A stretch of 64,000 nucleotides of DNA from assembly GCF_009684755.1 (NCBI RefSeq), contig NZ_BLBC01000006.1, positions 1 to 64,000 of the forward strand, in the 5' to 3' direction. Shown in pieces: positions 1-9,963 of the stretch. A program made the position numbers and the translations under genes. A model generated the notes under the pieces. The model ran no database searches. It was given only the letters and a program-made list of their open reading frames with translations, and was not told the origin of the DNA. Source of the DNA: Capnocytophaga felis. GTDB taxonomy: Bacteria; Bacteroidota; Bacteroidia; Flavobacteriales; Flavobacteriaceae. Numbering within the stretch: position 1 is the first letter of the stretch; each line of letters starts with the position of its first letter.

Positions 1-27
1 TCGAAAAGTTTAAACAAGTTTTAAATA

Positions 28-72
28 AAATACTACATAATAGAATGTTAATCATTCTATTATGTAGTATTT
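28..72. terminator. Bidirectional intrinsic terminator
   Basis: A perfect 20-bp inverted repeat (28-47 and 53-72) surrounds the 5-base loop TTAAT. The stem is A-rich on one side and T-rich on the other, so it can terminate in both directions. It lies just past the stop of the minus-strand S46 peptidase and would also stop a plus-strand gene entering from the left. Confidence 0.85.
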
Positions 73-95
73 TTTATGAAGGTAAAATCAGCGGA

Positions 96-2240
96 TTACT
101 CCACAATTGTCATTTCATCAACAATGTGTTTTGCTCCTGAAAATTTGTCGATTACCCAAAGCACATAGCGGATATCTACATTAATGGTACGTTGTAATTT
201 TGAGTCAAAAATAACGTCCCCTGCCATTGCTTCGATATTTCCGTCAAAAGCCAAACCAATCAGTTCTCCTTTGCCATTCATCACTGGCGAACCTGAGTTT
301 CCTCCAGTAATATCGTTGTCTGTCAAGAAATTAACGTGCATTGTTCCGTCTTTATCCAAATAACGTCCGAAATCATTTGCTTCATACATTTCAATCATAC
401 GTTTCGGCATATCAAATTCCGGGTCGTTAGGTTTGTACTTGGCAATCATTGATTTGAATGCTGTATAATTATTGATAGAGGCATCGGCATTGCGTTTATC
501 GGTAGGAAGTGCACGAACTGTTCCGTAAGTCAAACGCAGTGTGGAGTTTGCATCAGGATATAATGTATTTCCGATTTTGGAAACTCGCATTCCTTTCACG
601 AATTTTCGGAAAGCTTTCTCGTAAGAATCTTGCAATGCAATTTCTTCCTCCGATTTATGATTATATTGATTTACAAGTGATAACGAAAGTTGTGCCAACA
701 TATCGTTTTCAAGTACTTCAGGATTTGGGTTTGCTAAGAAGTTTTTGAAATTCTCCTCTGAACCAAATACGCTCGTTTCGAAGGCCTTATCTGCAAATTT
801 TTTGAAATCTCCTTGATAATTTGCCTGTATTTGTTTTACTTCTGAAGGAATATTTTTTGCTTTGTTTGCATATAATTTCAGTCCACTTGCCAAAATTGCT
901 TTTTCCGTAGGAATGTGTTTCTCTTTATAGATTTCCAAAACGTTTTGCATACGGCTAACCAATTGGCTTTTTTGTTGATCAGGCATTTGTTCGTACTTTT
1001 GAAAAGCTTTTGTTATTGCTTGCGGAAGCCCAACAAAATCCGTTGCACGAATAAGCGAAACCAAATAGTTATTATCAGCCGATTGAACATTTGTTTTTTC
1101 AAAATAATCAGCCATTGTTTTTAGTACATTGCCGTATTCAGCTCTGTTTTGCTTTTTGTTAGCCCACTTAGCAACTTTTTTCTCGTAACTACGCTTTGTA
1201 TCAGCGGTTTTGTGAGCTTTCAGAGCCTCAATCATACCTTGACGATTTTTCCAGTAATTTGCAATTTGTGCGTATTTTGAAGCATACATCAAACGTACGG
1301 CATCATCAGCATTCATAAAAGGTTTCATAGCGTCCATTGCTGTTTTTGAACCTTCTACCCAAGCCGGATACGCATATTCCACATTTTGGTCAACCCAGAA
1401 AGAAGGCACCCAGCGATTTGTACGCCCGGGATAGCCCAAAATCATAGCAAAATCTTTTTCTTGAACACCTTTCAGACTTACTGCCAGATGCTTTTTGGCT
1501 TTCATTGGGATATTTTCGGCAGAATAATCAGCTGCATTTCCGTTTTTGTCGGTATAAACACGGAAAAGTGAAAAGTCTCCTGTTTGACGAGGCCACTCCC
1601 AATTATCAGTATCTCCACCAAATTTCCCGATACTTTCAGGCGGAGTTCCTACCAAACGAACATCTTTAAAATCTTGATAAACAAAATAATAATATTCATT
1701 TCCTTGAAAGAATGAACGAACAGAAACCACATATTTTCCGCCTTCATCGTTTTCTTTTTGAATTTTTGCTATTTCACGATTCAATGCCGCTTCACGCTCT
1801 TTTTCAGTCATTTTATCATTAACAACAGAAAGCATTCGGTCAGTAACATTGTCCATACGAACGAAGAAACGAACAAAAAGTGATTGTGGTTTTATTTCAT
1901 CTTTGTGTGTTTTTGCCCAAAATCCATCACGTAAGTAATTATTTTCGGGAGTAGAAACCTCAGCAATTTGTCCATATCCGCAATGGTGATTAGTTAATAC
2001 CAGCCCATCTTTTGAAATAATACTTGCCGTACAACCTCCGTTAAATTGCACAATTGCATCTTTCAAACTATTGTTGTTGATGCTATAAATCTCTTGGGCA
2101 GTAAGTTGTAAGCCCATTTTTTGCATATCACGCTGATTCAAACGTTCTATGAACATTAAAAACCACATTCCTTCATCGGCACGAGCTATTGGCGTTAAAA
2201 GCAAAGCAGCGATGAATGTCAAACATATTTTTTTCATCAT
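96..2240 (-). CDS. S46 family dipeptidyl-peptidase (DPP7/DPP11 type)
   Basis: The 714-residue protein has a cleavable signal peptide (about residues 1-21, ending in an ARA-type site) and is predicted to be periplasmic. Family members remove dipeptides from peptide N termini. The chymotrypsin-like catalytic residues are visible: His in TNHHCGYG (about 85-86) and Ser649 in GNSGSP. The family motif DTDNWEWPR is present. Length matches the usual 700-720. The residue 18 positions after the catalytic Ser is Gly667; published DPP7 enzymes have Gly at the equivalent place and DPP11 enzymes have Arg, so a DPP7-like preference for hydrophobic residues is inferred. The gene stands alone, with a terminator after it. 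Confidence 0.93.
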   Translation of the reverse strand: MMKKICLTFIAALLLTPIARADEGMWFLMFIERLNQRDMQKMGLQLTAQEIYSINNNSLKDAIVQFNGGCTASIISKDGLVLTNHHCGYGQIAEVSTPENNYLRDGFWAKTHKDEIKPQSLFVRFFVRMDNVTDRMLSVVNDKMTEKEREAALNREIAKIQKENDEGGKYVVSVRSFFQGNEYYYFVYQDFKDVRLVGTPPESIGKFGGDTDNWEWPRQTGDFSLFRVYTDKNGNAADYSAENIPMKAKKHLAVSLKGVQEKDFAMILGYPGRTNRWVPSFWVDQNVEYAYPAWVEGSKTAMDAMKPFMNADDAVRLMYASKYAQIANYWKNRQGMIEALKAHKTADTKRSYEKKVAKWANKKQNRAEYGNVLKTMADYFEKTNVQSADNNYLVSLIRATDFVGLPQAITKAFQKYEQMPDQQKSQLVSRMQNVLEIYKEKHIPTEKAILASGLKLYANKAKNIPSEVKQIQANYQGDFKKFADKAFETSVFGSEENFKNFLANPNPEVLENDMLAQLSLSLVNQYNHKSEEEIALQDSYEKAFRKFVKGMRVSKIGNTLYPDANSTLRLTYGTVRALPTDKRNADASINNYTAFKSMIAKYKPNDPEFDMPKRMIEMYEANDFGRYLDKDGTMHVNFLTDNDITGGNSGSPVMNGKGELIGLAFDGNIEAMAGDVIFDSKLQRTINVDIRYVLWVIDKFSGAKHIVDEMTIVE

Positions 2241-2427
2241 AAAATAAATTAATTTTTTTTCGAGGCTAAAAATAAATAATAATTACAACTAAAAACACTA
2301 TTTAGTTATTTTTAACATTTTAAGTTGATTCCTTATATTCTTCTTTTTGGAAGAAAATTGAACGAAAGGTTTGAAAATGCTTTTTGCAAAATGTTTATAA
2401 TGAAATTATTATGTTTTATAAATAAAA

Positions 2428-3087
2428 TTATTTTTTTGCTCTTAACATTTCACGTTTTCCGGGTGGTCCTTGAAGTTTTTCAACCTGAAAACCACAGGAT
2501 TTCATTGCTCTTTGAACAGTTCCTTTTGATGAATAGGTAACTAAGTAGCCACCTTTTTTCAGAGCTTTGTACATTTTTTCAAAAATAGAAATTTCCCAAA
2601 GTTCGGGTTGGACTCTTGCTCCGAAAGCATCAAAATAAATAAGGTCAAACTGCTCAAAATCATCAATTTGTTCAAAAAATTGCTTTCTTTTTTTGATGAA
2701 AAAACTTTCTGAAATAGAAATTTCTTTTTCCCATTCCGATTGATGAATTTCTTTAAAAATGGATTGTAGTGTATTGTTATTCAGTTGATTGCAATAATTC
2801 ATTTGCTGGGCTTCTTCCCAAGAAAGTGGATAACCTTCCACAGTTTCATAGTGGATTTTCAAACCTAATTTTGAATGTTCCAAATACGTAACTAAGGCGT
2901 TTAATCCTGTTCCGAAGCCAATTTCAAGAATAGAAACTGATTGATTTTCAAATAAATGAAGACCATTTTTTATGAAAACGTGTAAAGCTTCCTGAACAGC
3001 ACCGTGTTTGGAATGAAAACATTCGTCCCACTCCGGAATTTGAAAAGTAGTTGAACCATCGGAAGTTATGATAACTTTACGTTCCAT
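2428..3087 (-). CDS. mnmD: tRNA U34 methyltransferase MnmD (DUF752)
   Basis: The 219-residue protein matches the methyltransferase half of MnmC, which converts the 5-aminomethyl group on tRNA wobble uridine to 5-methylaminomethyl, using S-adenosylmethionine. The SAM-binding motif EIGFGTGLNA is at about 55-64, the acidic motif DLIYFDAFG at about 145-153, and the C-terminal GPPGKREMLRA tail is typical. It is a stand-alone methyltransferase without the FAD oxidase half, as in many Bacteroidota. It starts 3 bp after the stop of the upstream AAA ATPase, so the two are probably translated from one mRNA. mnmA, which thiolates the same uridine, is at 39767. Confidence 0.9.
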   Translation of the reverse strand: MERKVIITSDGSTTFQIPEWDECFHSKHGAVQEALHVFIKNGLHLFENQSVSILEIGFGTGLNALVTYLEHSKLGLKIHYETVEGYPLSWEEAQQMNYCNQLNNNTLQSIFKEIHQSEWEKEISISESFFIKKRKQFFEQIDDFEQFDLIYFDAFGARVQPELWEISIFEKMYKALKKGGYLVTYSSKGTVQRAMKSCGFQVEKLQGPPGKREMLRAKK

Positions 3088-3090
3088 TTT

Positions 3091-4233
3091 TTAATTTTTA
3101 AAACCTATTTTTGAAGGTTCAGAATTTTCCTTAAATTCCTTGACATTAATGTTTGTCAATTCTGCTAAAGAATAAGGTTTATTTACAGTGACTTGTTTAT
3201 CAGTTGATTGTAAGTATTTATTTGCTTTCTCAACGGTAAGTTCTTTGAATTTATACTCTGCAATAAGTCTTCCTTTTCGCAAAAGTGCGGGATCAATTTT
3301 TGAAATATCAGAGTTGAAAGTACAAATTAACTGACATTCAAGCACATCGGAAAGCATTCCGTCAGCAATATTTAAGATAGAAGAAACTACATCTGTGTTG
3401 CTGTTGAAAACAGTTCGTTCGGCGATATAATTCTCGCAATCTTCCAAAACCAAAATTGAGTTTTTATTGCCAATTAACAAACCGATAAAAGCAGGGTCAG
3501 TAAGTGAGCCAATCATCGTTGTAGGAATAAAAATGAATTTCTTATTCGGAATTTGACTTGTTAACCATTTGATATAGTTGGTTTTACCAGAACCCGCAAT
3601 ACCGTGAAACAGAACGACTCCTTTCGTGTCATTGGTCAAAACATTTTTTACGCGATTGTGAATTTCTAAAAAATCATCATTGTACATTGTTTCAAAATCA
3701 ATACGGTACGGTTTTATGGTATGCGTTTTGATTTCAAGCCCAACTTGAGTTTTCAGCAAAATAGATACTTTCGAATCTTTGGAAACGTACTTTTCAATAT
3801 ACTCCGAAAAAAGAATCATTAAATTTTCTTTTGCTTTCGGATTTGTATTCTCGTAGTACACATAATTCACCTTAAAAAGCCCGTCTTCAAAAATTTGATT
3901 GTCATATTCATTGGATAAGTTCTTGTCTGTCAAAATAAAAACCTCCAACTCAGGATGAAAAAAACATTCCTCCGATTCAAAAAGTTTGTTCTGGTGTGAA
4001 GCATAATCAACAGTGTAGTAATCAGTACATTTTATAAGATGTTTCAGTTTTTCTTTCTGGATTACCAAATCTTCTCCACGCAAATAAATTCGAGTCATTA
4101 AATCATCTAACAAACATTGATATGGATTGCTGTAAGTCAACACTTTGAATTTATCTACAACCTGAACGTTATCATCTTCATCGGTCTGTAATAAGTTAAT
4201 AGGGCGATAATATTTAGAATCTTGTATTTTCAT
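3091..4233 (-). CDS. Orphan AAA-type ATPase
   Basis: The 380-residue protein has an uncharacterised N-terminal half (1-200) and a C-terminal AAA-like ATPase. The Walker A motif GIAGSGKT is at 211-218 and the Walker B stretch LVLEDCE at 261-267. A following run rich in N, S and D, ending in CTFN, fits sensor 1 of the AAA family, and LLRKGRL resembles the arginine-finger/sensor region of BCS1/FtsH-like ATPases. No peptidase, helicase or nuclease motif is seen, so the substrate is unknown. It sits between menC and mnmD on the same strand and overlaps neither. It was probably recruited as a housekeeping passenger of the dnaE run. Confidence 0.75.
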   Translation of the reverse strand: MKIQDSKYYRPINLLQTDEDDNVQVVDKFKVLTYSNPYQCLLDDLMTRIYLRGEDLVIQKEKLKHLIKCTDYYTVDYASHQNKLFESEECFFHPELEVFILTDKNLSNEYDNQIFEDGLFKVNYVYYENTNPKAKENLMILFSEYIEKYVSKDSKVSILLKTQVGLEIKTHTIKPYRIDFETMYNDDFLEIHNRVKNVLTNDTKGVVLFHGIAGSGKTNYIKWLTSQIPNKKFIFIPTTMIGSLTDPAFIGLLIGNKNSILVLEDCENYIAERTVFNSNTDVVSSILNIADGMLSDVLECQLICTFNSDISKIDPALLRKGRLIAEYKFKELTVEKANKYLQSTDKQVTVNKPYSLAELTNINVKEFKENSEPSKIGFKN

Positions 4234-4295
4234 AAATGGATAGTTTTAAAAAGCATTCAAAAAATGAAAAAAGTTTGTTTTTTTTGTAAAAATAA

Positions 4296-5330
4296 TTAAA
4301 ATATTTTTTCCCAATCTGTATCCGGATTGTATTTTAAAAATCCTTTTTGAACAGATAGTGGAGAGGCAATGTTATTGGTGTATAAGGCTCCCGTTCCCAA
4401 ACCTTGAGGCATTGGGTTGTTGAGCTTGAAAGTCCATTGAGCAATGGCATTGAGCCCGATGTTACTTTCTAAAGCACTGGTTATCCACCAACCGATATGT
4501 TGCTTTTCGGCGAGGGAAATCCATTCTTCCGAATTTTTATATCCTCCTACAAGCGAAGGTTTTAAAATGATGTATTGCGGATTTATTTCTTCCAAAAGTC
4601 TTTTTTTATCAGAAAAATGAATCACTCCGATAAGTTCTTCATCTAAGGCAATAGGCAAAGGTGTTTTTTGGCAAAGTTCTGCCATTTTTTCGGTTTGATT
4701 TGCTTTGATAGGCTGTTCGATGGAATGTAATTCCAATTCGCTGAGGCGTTTTAGCTTTTCCAAAGCCTCTTCAGCAGAGAACGCTCCGTTGGCATCTACC
4801 CGAATTTCAATATCTTGTGATGAAAATTCCTTTCGTAGGTTTTTTAAAATTTCGTACTCTTGTTTAAAATCAATTGCCCCGATTTTCATTTTAATACAAC
4901 GAAATCCTTGCGAGAGTTTTTCCTTAATTTGCGATTTCATAAACTCGGGCGACCCCATCCAAATCAGTCCATTAATGGAAATGGAAGTCTTGCCTTTTGT
5001 GAAATCAGAAGGAAATAGAATGTGTGGGTTATCCGATTTTAAGGAAAGAAAAGCCTGTTCCAAACCAAATTGAATAGAAGGGAATTCGGTAAGTTTTTCG
5101 AGTAAATATTCTTTTCCTAACGCAATGTTATTGCAAACCCATTGTAAGGTGTCCTCATAATCAGGGCGGTGGTCGAAGCTCAATGTTTTTAGTAAGCCAC
5201 ATTCACCAATTCCTTTTTTTTCATTTTCGTTGATTATCAAGAAGTAAGTCTCTTTTTGGGTAAGTATTCCTCTTGATGTTCCTGACGGACGCTTAAAATC
5301 TAAAATATGTTTTCTGTAAAAAGCTTTCAT
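4296..5330 (-). CDS. menC: o-Succinylbenzoate synthase
   Basis: This 344-residue enolase-superfamily enzyme dehydrates SHCHC to o-succinylbenzoate in menaquinone synthesis. Catalytic features are visible: the KxK pair in KMK (147-149), metal ligands Asp179 (RVDAN), Glu205 (SIEQP) and Asp230 (ALDEE), and the second catalytic Lys257 in LKPSLVGG. The LKPSLVGG and DEELIG motifs favour MenC over dipeptide epimerases, although the two subgroups are close. It lies 20 bp downstream of dnaE. No other men genes are in the window. Confidence 0.88.
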   Translation of the reverse strand: MKAFYRKHILDFKRPSGTSRGILTQKETYFLIINENEKKGIGECGLLKTLSFDHRPDYEDTLQWVCNNIALGKEYLLEKLTEFPSIQFGLEQAFLSLKSDNPHILFPSDFTKGKTSISINGLIWMGSPEFMKSQIKEKLSQGFRCIKMKIGAIDFKQEYEILKNLRKEFSSQDIEIRVDANGAFSAEEALEKLKRLSELELHSIEQPIKANQTEKMAELCQKTPLPIALDEELIGVIHFSDKKRLLEEINPQYIILKPSLVGGYKNSEEWISLAEKQHIGWWITSALESNIGLNAIAQWTFKLNNPMPQGLGTGALYTNNIASPLSVQKGFLKYNPDTDWEKIF

Positions 5331-5350
5331 TAATTTTTGGATTGAAGTGC

Positions 5351-8300
5351 TTAATTATCTTCCATTAAATCAACCTCAAGATGTTGTTCTTCCTCTTCGA
5401 TTTCTTCTTTCTTTTTGGTGATGAGTTTTTCCATTTTCCGGTCATTTAAAACATATAAAACCGATTTTTGGTCTAATTCATCAAGAAATTCTTTAGAAAT
5501 ATCAACTTTTAGCTGTCCATTATCCATATTTAGATGGATGTTCTCTTTAGTATTGTGGATAACAAATGAAATTGGATAGTTTCCGCTATATTTTTCGATA
5601 ATTTCTTTATAACTTTTGATTAAATCTGTTGAAATTTCCTCAATATTTAGATGTAAGGCGATTTTTTTTGAATAATTTTCCAACACATCTTGAAGCACCA
5701 TCATTTGATTGAAAATGATTCGAGGTTCCGATTTTTCGTTACTTTCTTTCTTCTGCCACCCTTCTTTAACTCCGAACTTGCAGAACAGAAACGTTCCTAA
5801 AACCAAATAATTACGGAATTTTAAATAATCATCATTGAACAATTTAAACTCGTGCGAACCGTCGTAATCCTCCAAAACAAATGAAGCCCAGCCTTTACCG
5901 TTTTTTGAGGTGCGATGCTGAACGTCGGTAATCATTCCCGCAACGCTTATTTCTCTGTTAATGAGTGGATAAAGGTCTTGTAATTGACTGAGTGACAGAT
6001 TGCAAAAATTATCTAAAGAATGTTTAAAATCATCAAGTGGATGCCCTGAAATGTAAATTCCGACAACCTCTTTTTCGCGTCGTAATTGCTCCAAATTTCC
6101 CCAAGTTTCGCAATTAGGAATTGTAGGTTCAGGGATTTCTACCTCATTGGTTCCGCCAAAAAGGCTCATTTGTGCAGAATTTTTACTTTCTTGATATTTA
6201 TTTCCAAAGCGAATGGCCTTTTCCAGAAAAGGAACTCCATCTGCTTCAGTATGAAAATATTGGGCTCGATGTACTTTTGTGAAAGAATCAAAACCTCCAG
6301 CCAAAGCGATGTTTTCAAAGGCTTTTTTGTTGATATTTTTGTAATCGACACGTTTAGCCAAATCAAAAATAGAGGTGTAATTTCCGTCTTTTCGATGTGA
6401 AACAATGGTGTCCACCGCATTTTTCCCCACGCCTTTAATAGCCCCCATTCCAAAGCGAATATTACCGTCCTTATTTACCGTAAATTTGTAAAATGATTCG
6501 TTTACATCAGGGCTTAACACTTTGATTCCCATACGTTGGCATTCTTCCAAGAAGAAAGAAACTTGCTTGATGTCGTTCATATTATTGGAAAGCACTGCAG
6601 CCATAAATTCCGCCGGATAGTTGGCTTTTAAGTAAGCAGTTTGGTAAGCAATCCACGCATAACAAGTAGAGTGCGATTTGTTAAAAGCGTAACTTGCAAA
6701 AGCTTCCCAGTCTTTCCAAATTTTTTCCAAAACATCGGCAGGATGTCCGTTTTTGATTCCTCCTTCCACGAATTTGGGTTTTAGCTTTTCAAGCAAGGCG
6801 AAAATCTTTTTTCCCATTGCCTTACGGAGCATATCGGCATCACCTTTGGAAAATCCTGCCAACTTCTGCGAGAGCAACATCACTTGCTCCTGATACACGG
6901 TAATTCCGTAAGTTTCTTTTAAGTATTCTTCCATCGCATCAAGGTCATACACAATGGGTTCCGTGCCATGTTTTCGCTTAATAAAACTCGGAATATACTC
7001 CAGCGGACCTGGCCGGTACAAAGCATTCATCGCAATCAAATCGGCAAAAACAGTGGGTTTGAGCTCACGCATATATTTTTGCATTCCGGGCGACTCGTAT
7101 TGGAAAATCCCCACAGTTTCACCACGTTGGAAGAGCTCGTATGTTTTTTTATCGTCAATCGGAATTTCATCCGGATTGATTTCTATGCCGTTACGTCTTT
7201 TGATGAGTTCAATCGAATCTTTAATAAGTGTAAGGGTTTTCAGCCCCAAGAAGTCCATTTTCAGTAGTCCGGCACTTTCAACGACAGAGTTATCAAACTG
7301 AGTTACAAATAAATCCGAATCTTTAGCGACCGAAACAGGTACAAAATTGGTGATGTCGTCAGGCGTGATGATAACCCCACAGGCGTGAATTCCCGTATTT
7401 CGGACAGAACCTTCCAGAACTTGAGCTTGTTGCAGTGTTTCGGCGGCTAAATCCGTTCCTTCGGCTATCTGTTTGAGTTCGTGTACTTTCGGAAGCTCAT
7501 CGGAACGTAGTTTTTCTTTCAGTTGCTTATCATCCATACCGAAAATTTTCGCCAATTTCATATTTGGCACGAGTTTGGCAATTCTGTCCGATTCGTGCAA
7601 AGGCAAATCCAGCACACGGGCAGTATCTCGAATGGAGGATTTTGCCGCCATCGTTCCGTAAGTGATGATTTGTGCAACCTGATTTTTTCCGTATTTATTG
7701 ATAACGTAATCCATTACTAATGAGCGTCCTTCGTCATCAAAGTCGATATCAATATCGGGCATACTAACGCGGTCAGGATTGAGGAAACGCTCAAAAAGCA
7801 AATCGTATTTTATAGGGTCTATATTGGTGATTCCGAGGCAATAAGCCACAGCCGAACCCGCTGCCGAACCCCTTCCCGGACCTACGGAAACGCCCATTTC
7901 CCGAGCCGCTGCGATAAAGTCCTGAACGATAAGGAAATATCCCGGGTAACCCGTTTTTTCGATAATCATCAATTCAAAATCCAATCGTTCGATAACTTCT
8001 TCTGAAAGAGGTAGTTCGTAACGTTTTTCAGCACCAAGATAGGTCAAATGTCTGAGATATTTGTTTTCTCCTTTTTTTCCGTCAGGGTCGTCTTCTACTA
8101 AAAAATCATTCGGAATTTGAAATTTTGGCAATAAAACCTCGCGAGCCAAGTTATAAATTTCAATTTTATCAATGATTTCTTGAATATTTAAAATGGCTTC
8201 AGGAATATCCTTAAACAAGTTTTTCATTTGTTCGGCGGATTTGTAATAATATTCCTGATTGGGCATCCCGAAGCGATATCCACGACCTCTTCCGATAGGA

Positions 8301-9808
8301 GTTGCCTGCTTTTCGCCGTCTTTTACACATAACAAAATATCGTGTGCGTTGGCATCTTTTTGATTGATATAGAAGGTGTTATTGGTTGCTACAAGTTTTA
8401 CCTGATGTTTTTTGGATAGTTCTATAAGTGCTTGATTCACACGATTTTCATCTTCCTGATTATGTCGCATCAGTTCGATATAAAGGTCATCACCGAAAAG
8501 ATTTTTCCACCAAAGTAAGGCAATTTCAGCTTGTTTTTCACCGATATTCAGCACTTTAGAAGGTATTTCGCCATTCATTCCGCCGGTTAATACAATCAGG
8601 TCGTTTTTGTATTTTTCAACGATATTTTTGTCAATTCGTGGCACGTAATAAAATCCGTCGGTATAGGCGATGGAAGCCATTTTTGCCAAATTGTGATAGC
8701 CTTTTTTGTTTTTGGCTAACATAACAACTTGATATCCATTATCTTGATGGCTCTTATCCAAATGGTTTTCACAGATGTTGAATTCACAACCTACGATGGG
8801 TTTTATTTCAATTTCTGTAGGGACTTCGCCTTTTTCGAGGGCTTCATCGTTTTTTGCTTTGGCAGATTTGTTATGCCCCAGAACTTCCTTGATGAAGTGA
8901 AAAGCTCCCATCATATTTCCGCTGTCAGTCATTGCAACGGCAGGCATTTTTTCCTGAATGGTTTTTTTTACTAAGCTCTGAATAGATGTAGTTGCTTGTA
9001 AAACAGAGAATTGTGTGTGATTGTGCAAATGAACAAATGAAGCATTTTCAAGCAGAGCGATGTTAGCTTCTATTTGTTGCTGAGTAAGTCCGCTTTCGGT
9101 TTGTTGGGATTGACGGATTTTATCGGAAGCCTCTTTTAAATTGACGTGTTTCAGCCCGATGGGTTGAATTTGAGTTGGGTTATATTCTTGAAATTCAGAT
9201 ATATATTCAGCACTAATATCTTTCGATTCAAAGCCTTGCCCGATGCGTATCAATTCAAAGAAACAACGTGTGGTAGCTTCCACGTCGGCAGTGGCGTTGT
9301 GAGCTTCAGCGAAAGGTTCTTGAAATAGAAATTCGTGTAACTCGGTGAGTGTAGGGAGTTTAAATCGACCTCCGCGACCTCCGGGTATTTTACAGAGTTC
9401 GGCGGTGATTTCGGTACACGTATCCAAAACGGGCATTGTAGCCAATGGACTTTCCACACCGTAACGATGGAATTCCGCTCCCATAATATTGATGTCAAAA
9501 CCAATGTTTTGTCCCACCACGTAAGCCGATTTTTGCAACGCTTCGTTAAATTGTGCAAATACCTTGTGGATTGAAACTCCTTGTTGCTGAGCTAATTCGG
9601 TAGAGATTCCGTGTACTTTTTCAGCATCATACGGAATGTTAAAATCATCGGGAGCAATCAGAAAATCTTTATGTTCAATGAGCTTTCCGTGGCGGTCGTG
9701 CAATTGCCAAGCAATCTGGACAGCCCGAGGCCAATTGTCTGAATCTGTGATGGGTGCATCCCAACGTTTGGGTAAACCTGTGGTTTCGGTATCGAAAATT
9801 AAGTACAT
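5351..9808 (-). CDS. dnaE: DNA polymerase III alpha subunit with fused N-terminal 3'-5' exonuclease
   Basis: The 1485-residue replicative polymerase starts with a DnaQ-like proofreading domain (1 to about 190): Exo I has FDTETTG (D6, E8) and Exo III has HNATADVEAT (170-179). A PHP domain follows (HLHNHTQF, 260-267), then the polymerase core with GPGRGSAAGS (about 640) and the catalytic triplet in PDIDIDF (about 683-689). A C-terminal OB-fold contains the GKGWASFVLEDYDG stretch near 1340. The usual DnaE is about 1160 residues, and the extra length is the exonuclease. DnaE fused to an exonuclease in this order is known in Bacteroidota. It heads the run dnaE-menC-AAA-mnmD. Confidence 0.97.
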   Translation of the reverse strand: MYLIFDTETTGLPKRWDAPITDSDNWPRAVQIAWQLHDRHGKLIEHKDFLIAPDDFNIPYDAEKVHGISTELAQQQGVSIHKVFAQFNEALQKSAYVVGQNIGFDINIMGAEFHRYGVESPLATMPVLDTCTEITAELCKIPGGRGGRFKLPTLTELHEFLFQEPFAEAHNATADVEATTRCFFELIRIGQGFESKDISAEYISEFQEYNPTQIQPIGLKHVNLKEASDKIRQSQQTESGLTQQQIEANIALLENASFVHLHNHTQFSVLQATTSIQSLVKKTIQEKMPAVAMTDSGNMMGAFHFIKEVLGHNKSAKAKNDEALEKGEVPTEIEIKPIVGCEFNICENHLDKSHQDNGYQVVMLAKNKKGYHNLAKMASIAYTDGFYYVPRIDKNIVEKYKNDLIVLTGGMNGEIPSKVLNIGEKQAEIALLWWKNLFGDDLYIELMRHNQEDENRVNQALIELSKKHQVKLVATNNTFYINQKDANAHDILLCVKDGEKQATPIGRGRGYRFGMPNQEYYYKSAEQMKNLFKDIPEAILNIQEIIDKIEIYNLAREVLLPKFQIPNDFLVEDDPDGKKGENKYLRHLTYLGAEKRYELPLSEEVIERLDFELMIIEKTGYPGYFLIVQDFIAAAREMGVSVGPGRGSAAGSAVAYCLGITNIDPIKYDLLFERFLNPDRVSMPDIDIDFDDEGRSLVMDYVINKYGKNQVAQIITYGTMAAKSSIRDTARVLDLPLHESDRIAKLVPNMKLAKIFGMDDKQLKEKLRSDELPKVHELKQIAEGTDLAAETLQQAQVLEGSVRNTGIHACGVIITPDDITNFVPVSVAKDSDLFVTQFDNSVVESAGLLKMDFLGLKTLTLIKDSIELIKRRNGIEINPDEIPIDDKKTYELFQRGETVGIFQYESPGMQKYMRELKPTVFADLIAMNALYRPGPLEYIPSFIKRKHGTEPIVYDLDAMEEYLKETYGITVYQEQVMLLSQKLAGFSKGDADMLRKAMGKKIFALLEKLKPKFVEGGIKNGHPADVLEKIWKDWEAFASYAFNKSHSTCYAWIAYQTAYLKANYPAEFMAAVLSNNMNDIKQVSFFLEECQRMGIKVLSPDVNESFYKFTVNKDGNIRFGMGAIKGVGKNAVDTIVSHRKDGNYTSIFDLAKRVDYKNINKKAFENIALAGGFDSFTKVHRAQYFHTEADGVPFLEKAIRFGNKYQESKNSAQMSLFGGTNEVEIPEPTIPNCETWGNLEQLRREKEVVGIYISGHPLDDFKHSLDNFCNLSLSQLQDLYPLINREISVAGMITDVQHRTSKNGKGWASFVLEDYDGSHEFKLFNDDYLKFRNYLVLGTFLFCKFGVKEGWQKKESNEKSEPRIIFNQMMVLQDVLENYSKKIALHLNIEEISTDLIKSYKEIIEKYSGNYPISFVIHNTKENIHLNMDNGQLKVDISKEFLDELDQKSVLYVLNDRKMEKLITKKKEEIEEEEQHLEVDLMEDN

Positions 9809-9963
9809 AAACTCTACTTTTGTTCAAAAGCGTAAAATTATGAAATAAAATTGTAACCAAGATAAAAAGTTATTCACAACTCATATAAATATATTGATTA
9901 TCATATATTTATGTGGTAAATTTATAGAGAATATGACTTTATAAAAATTTTATTAGATTGTAA

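Noticed and set aside
6086-6400. Open frames on the opposite strand of dnaE
   Set aside because: They are fully inside a clear 1485-residue gene, show no family motifs and have cysteine- and phenylalanine-rich composition typical of shadow frames.
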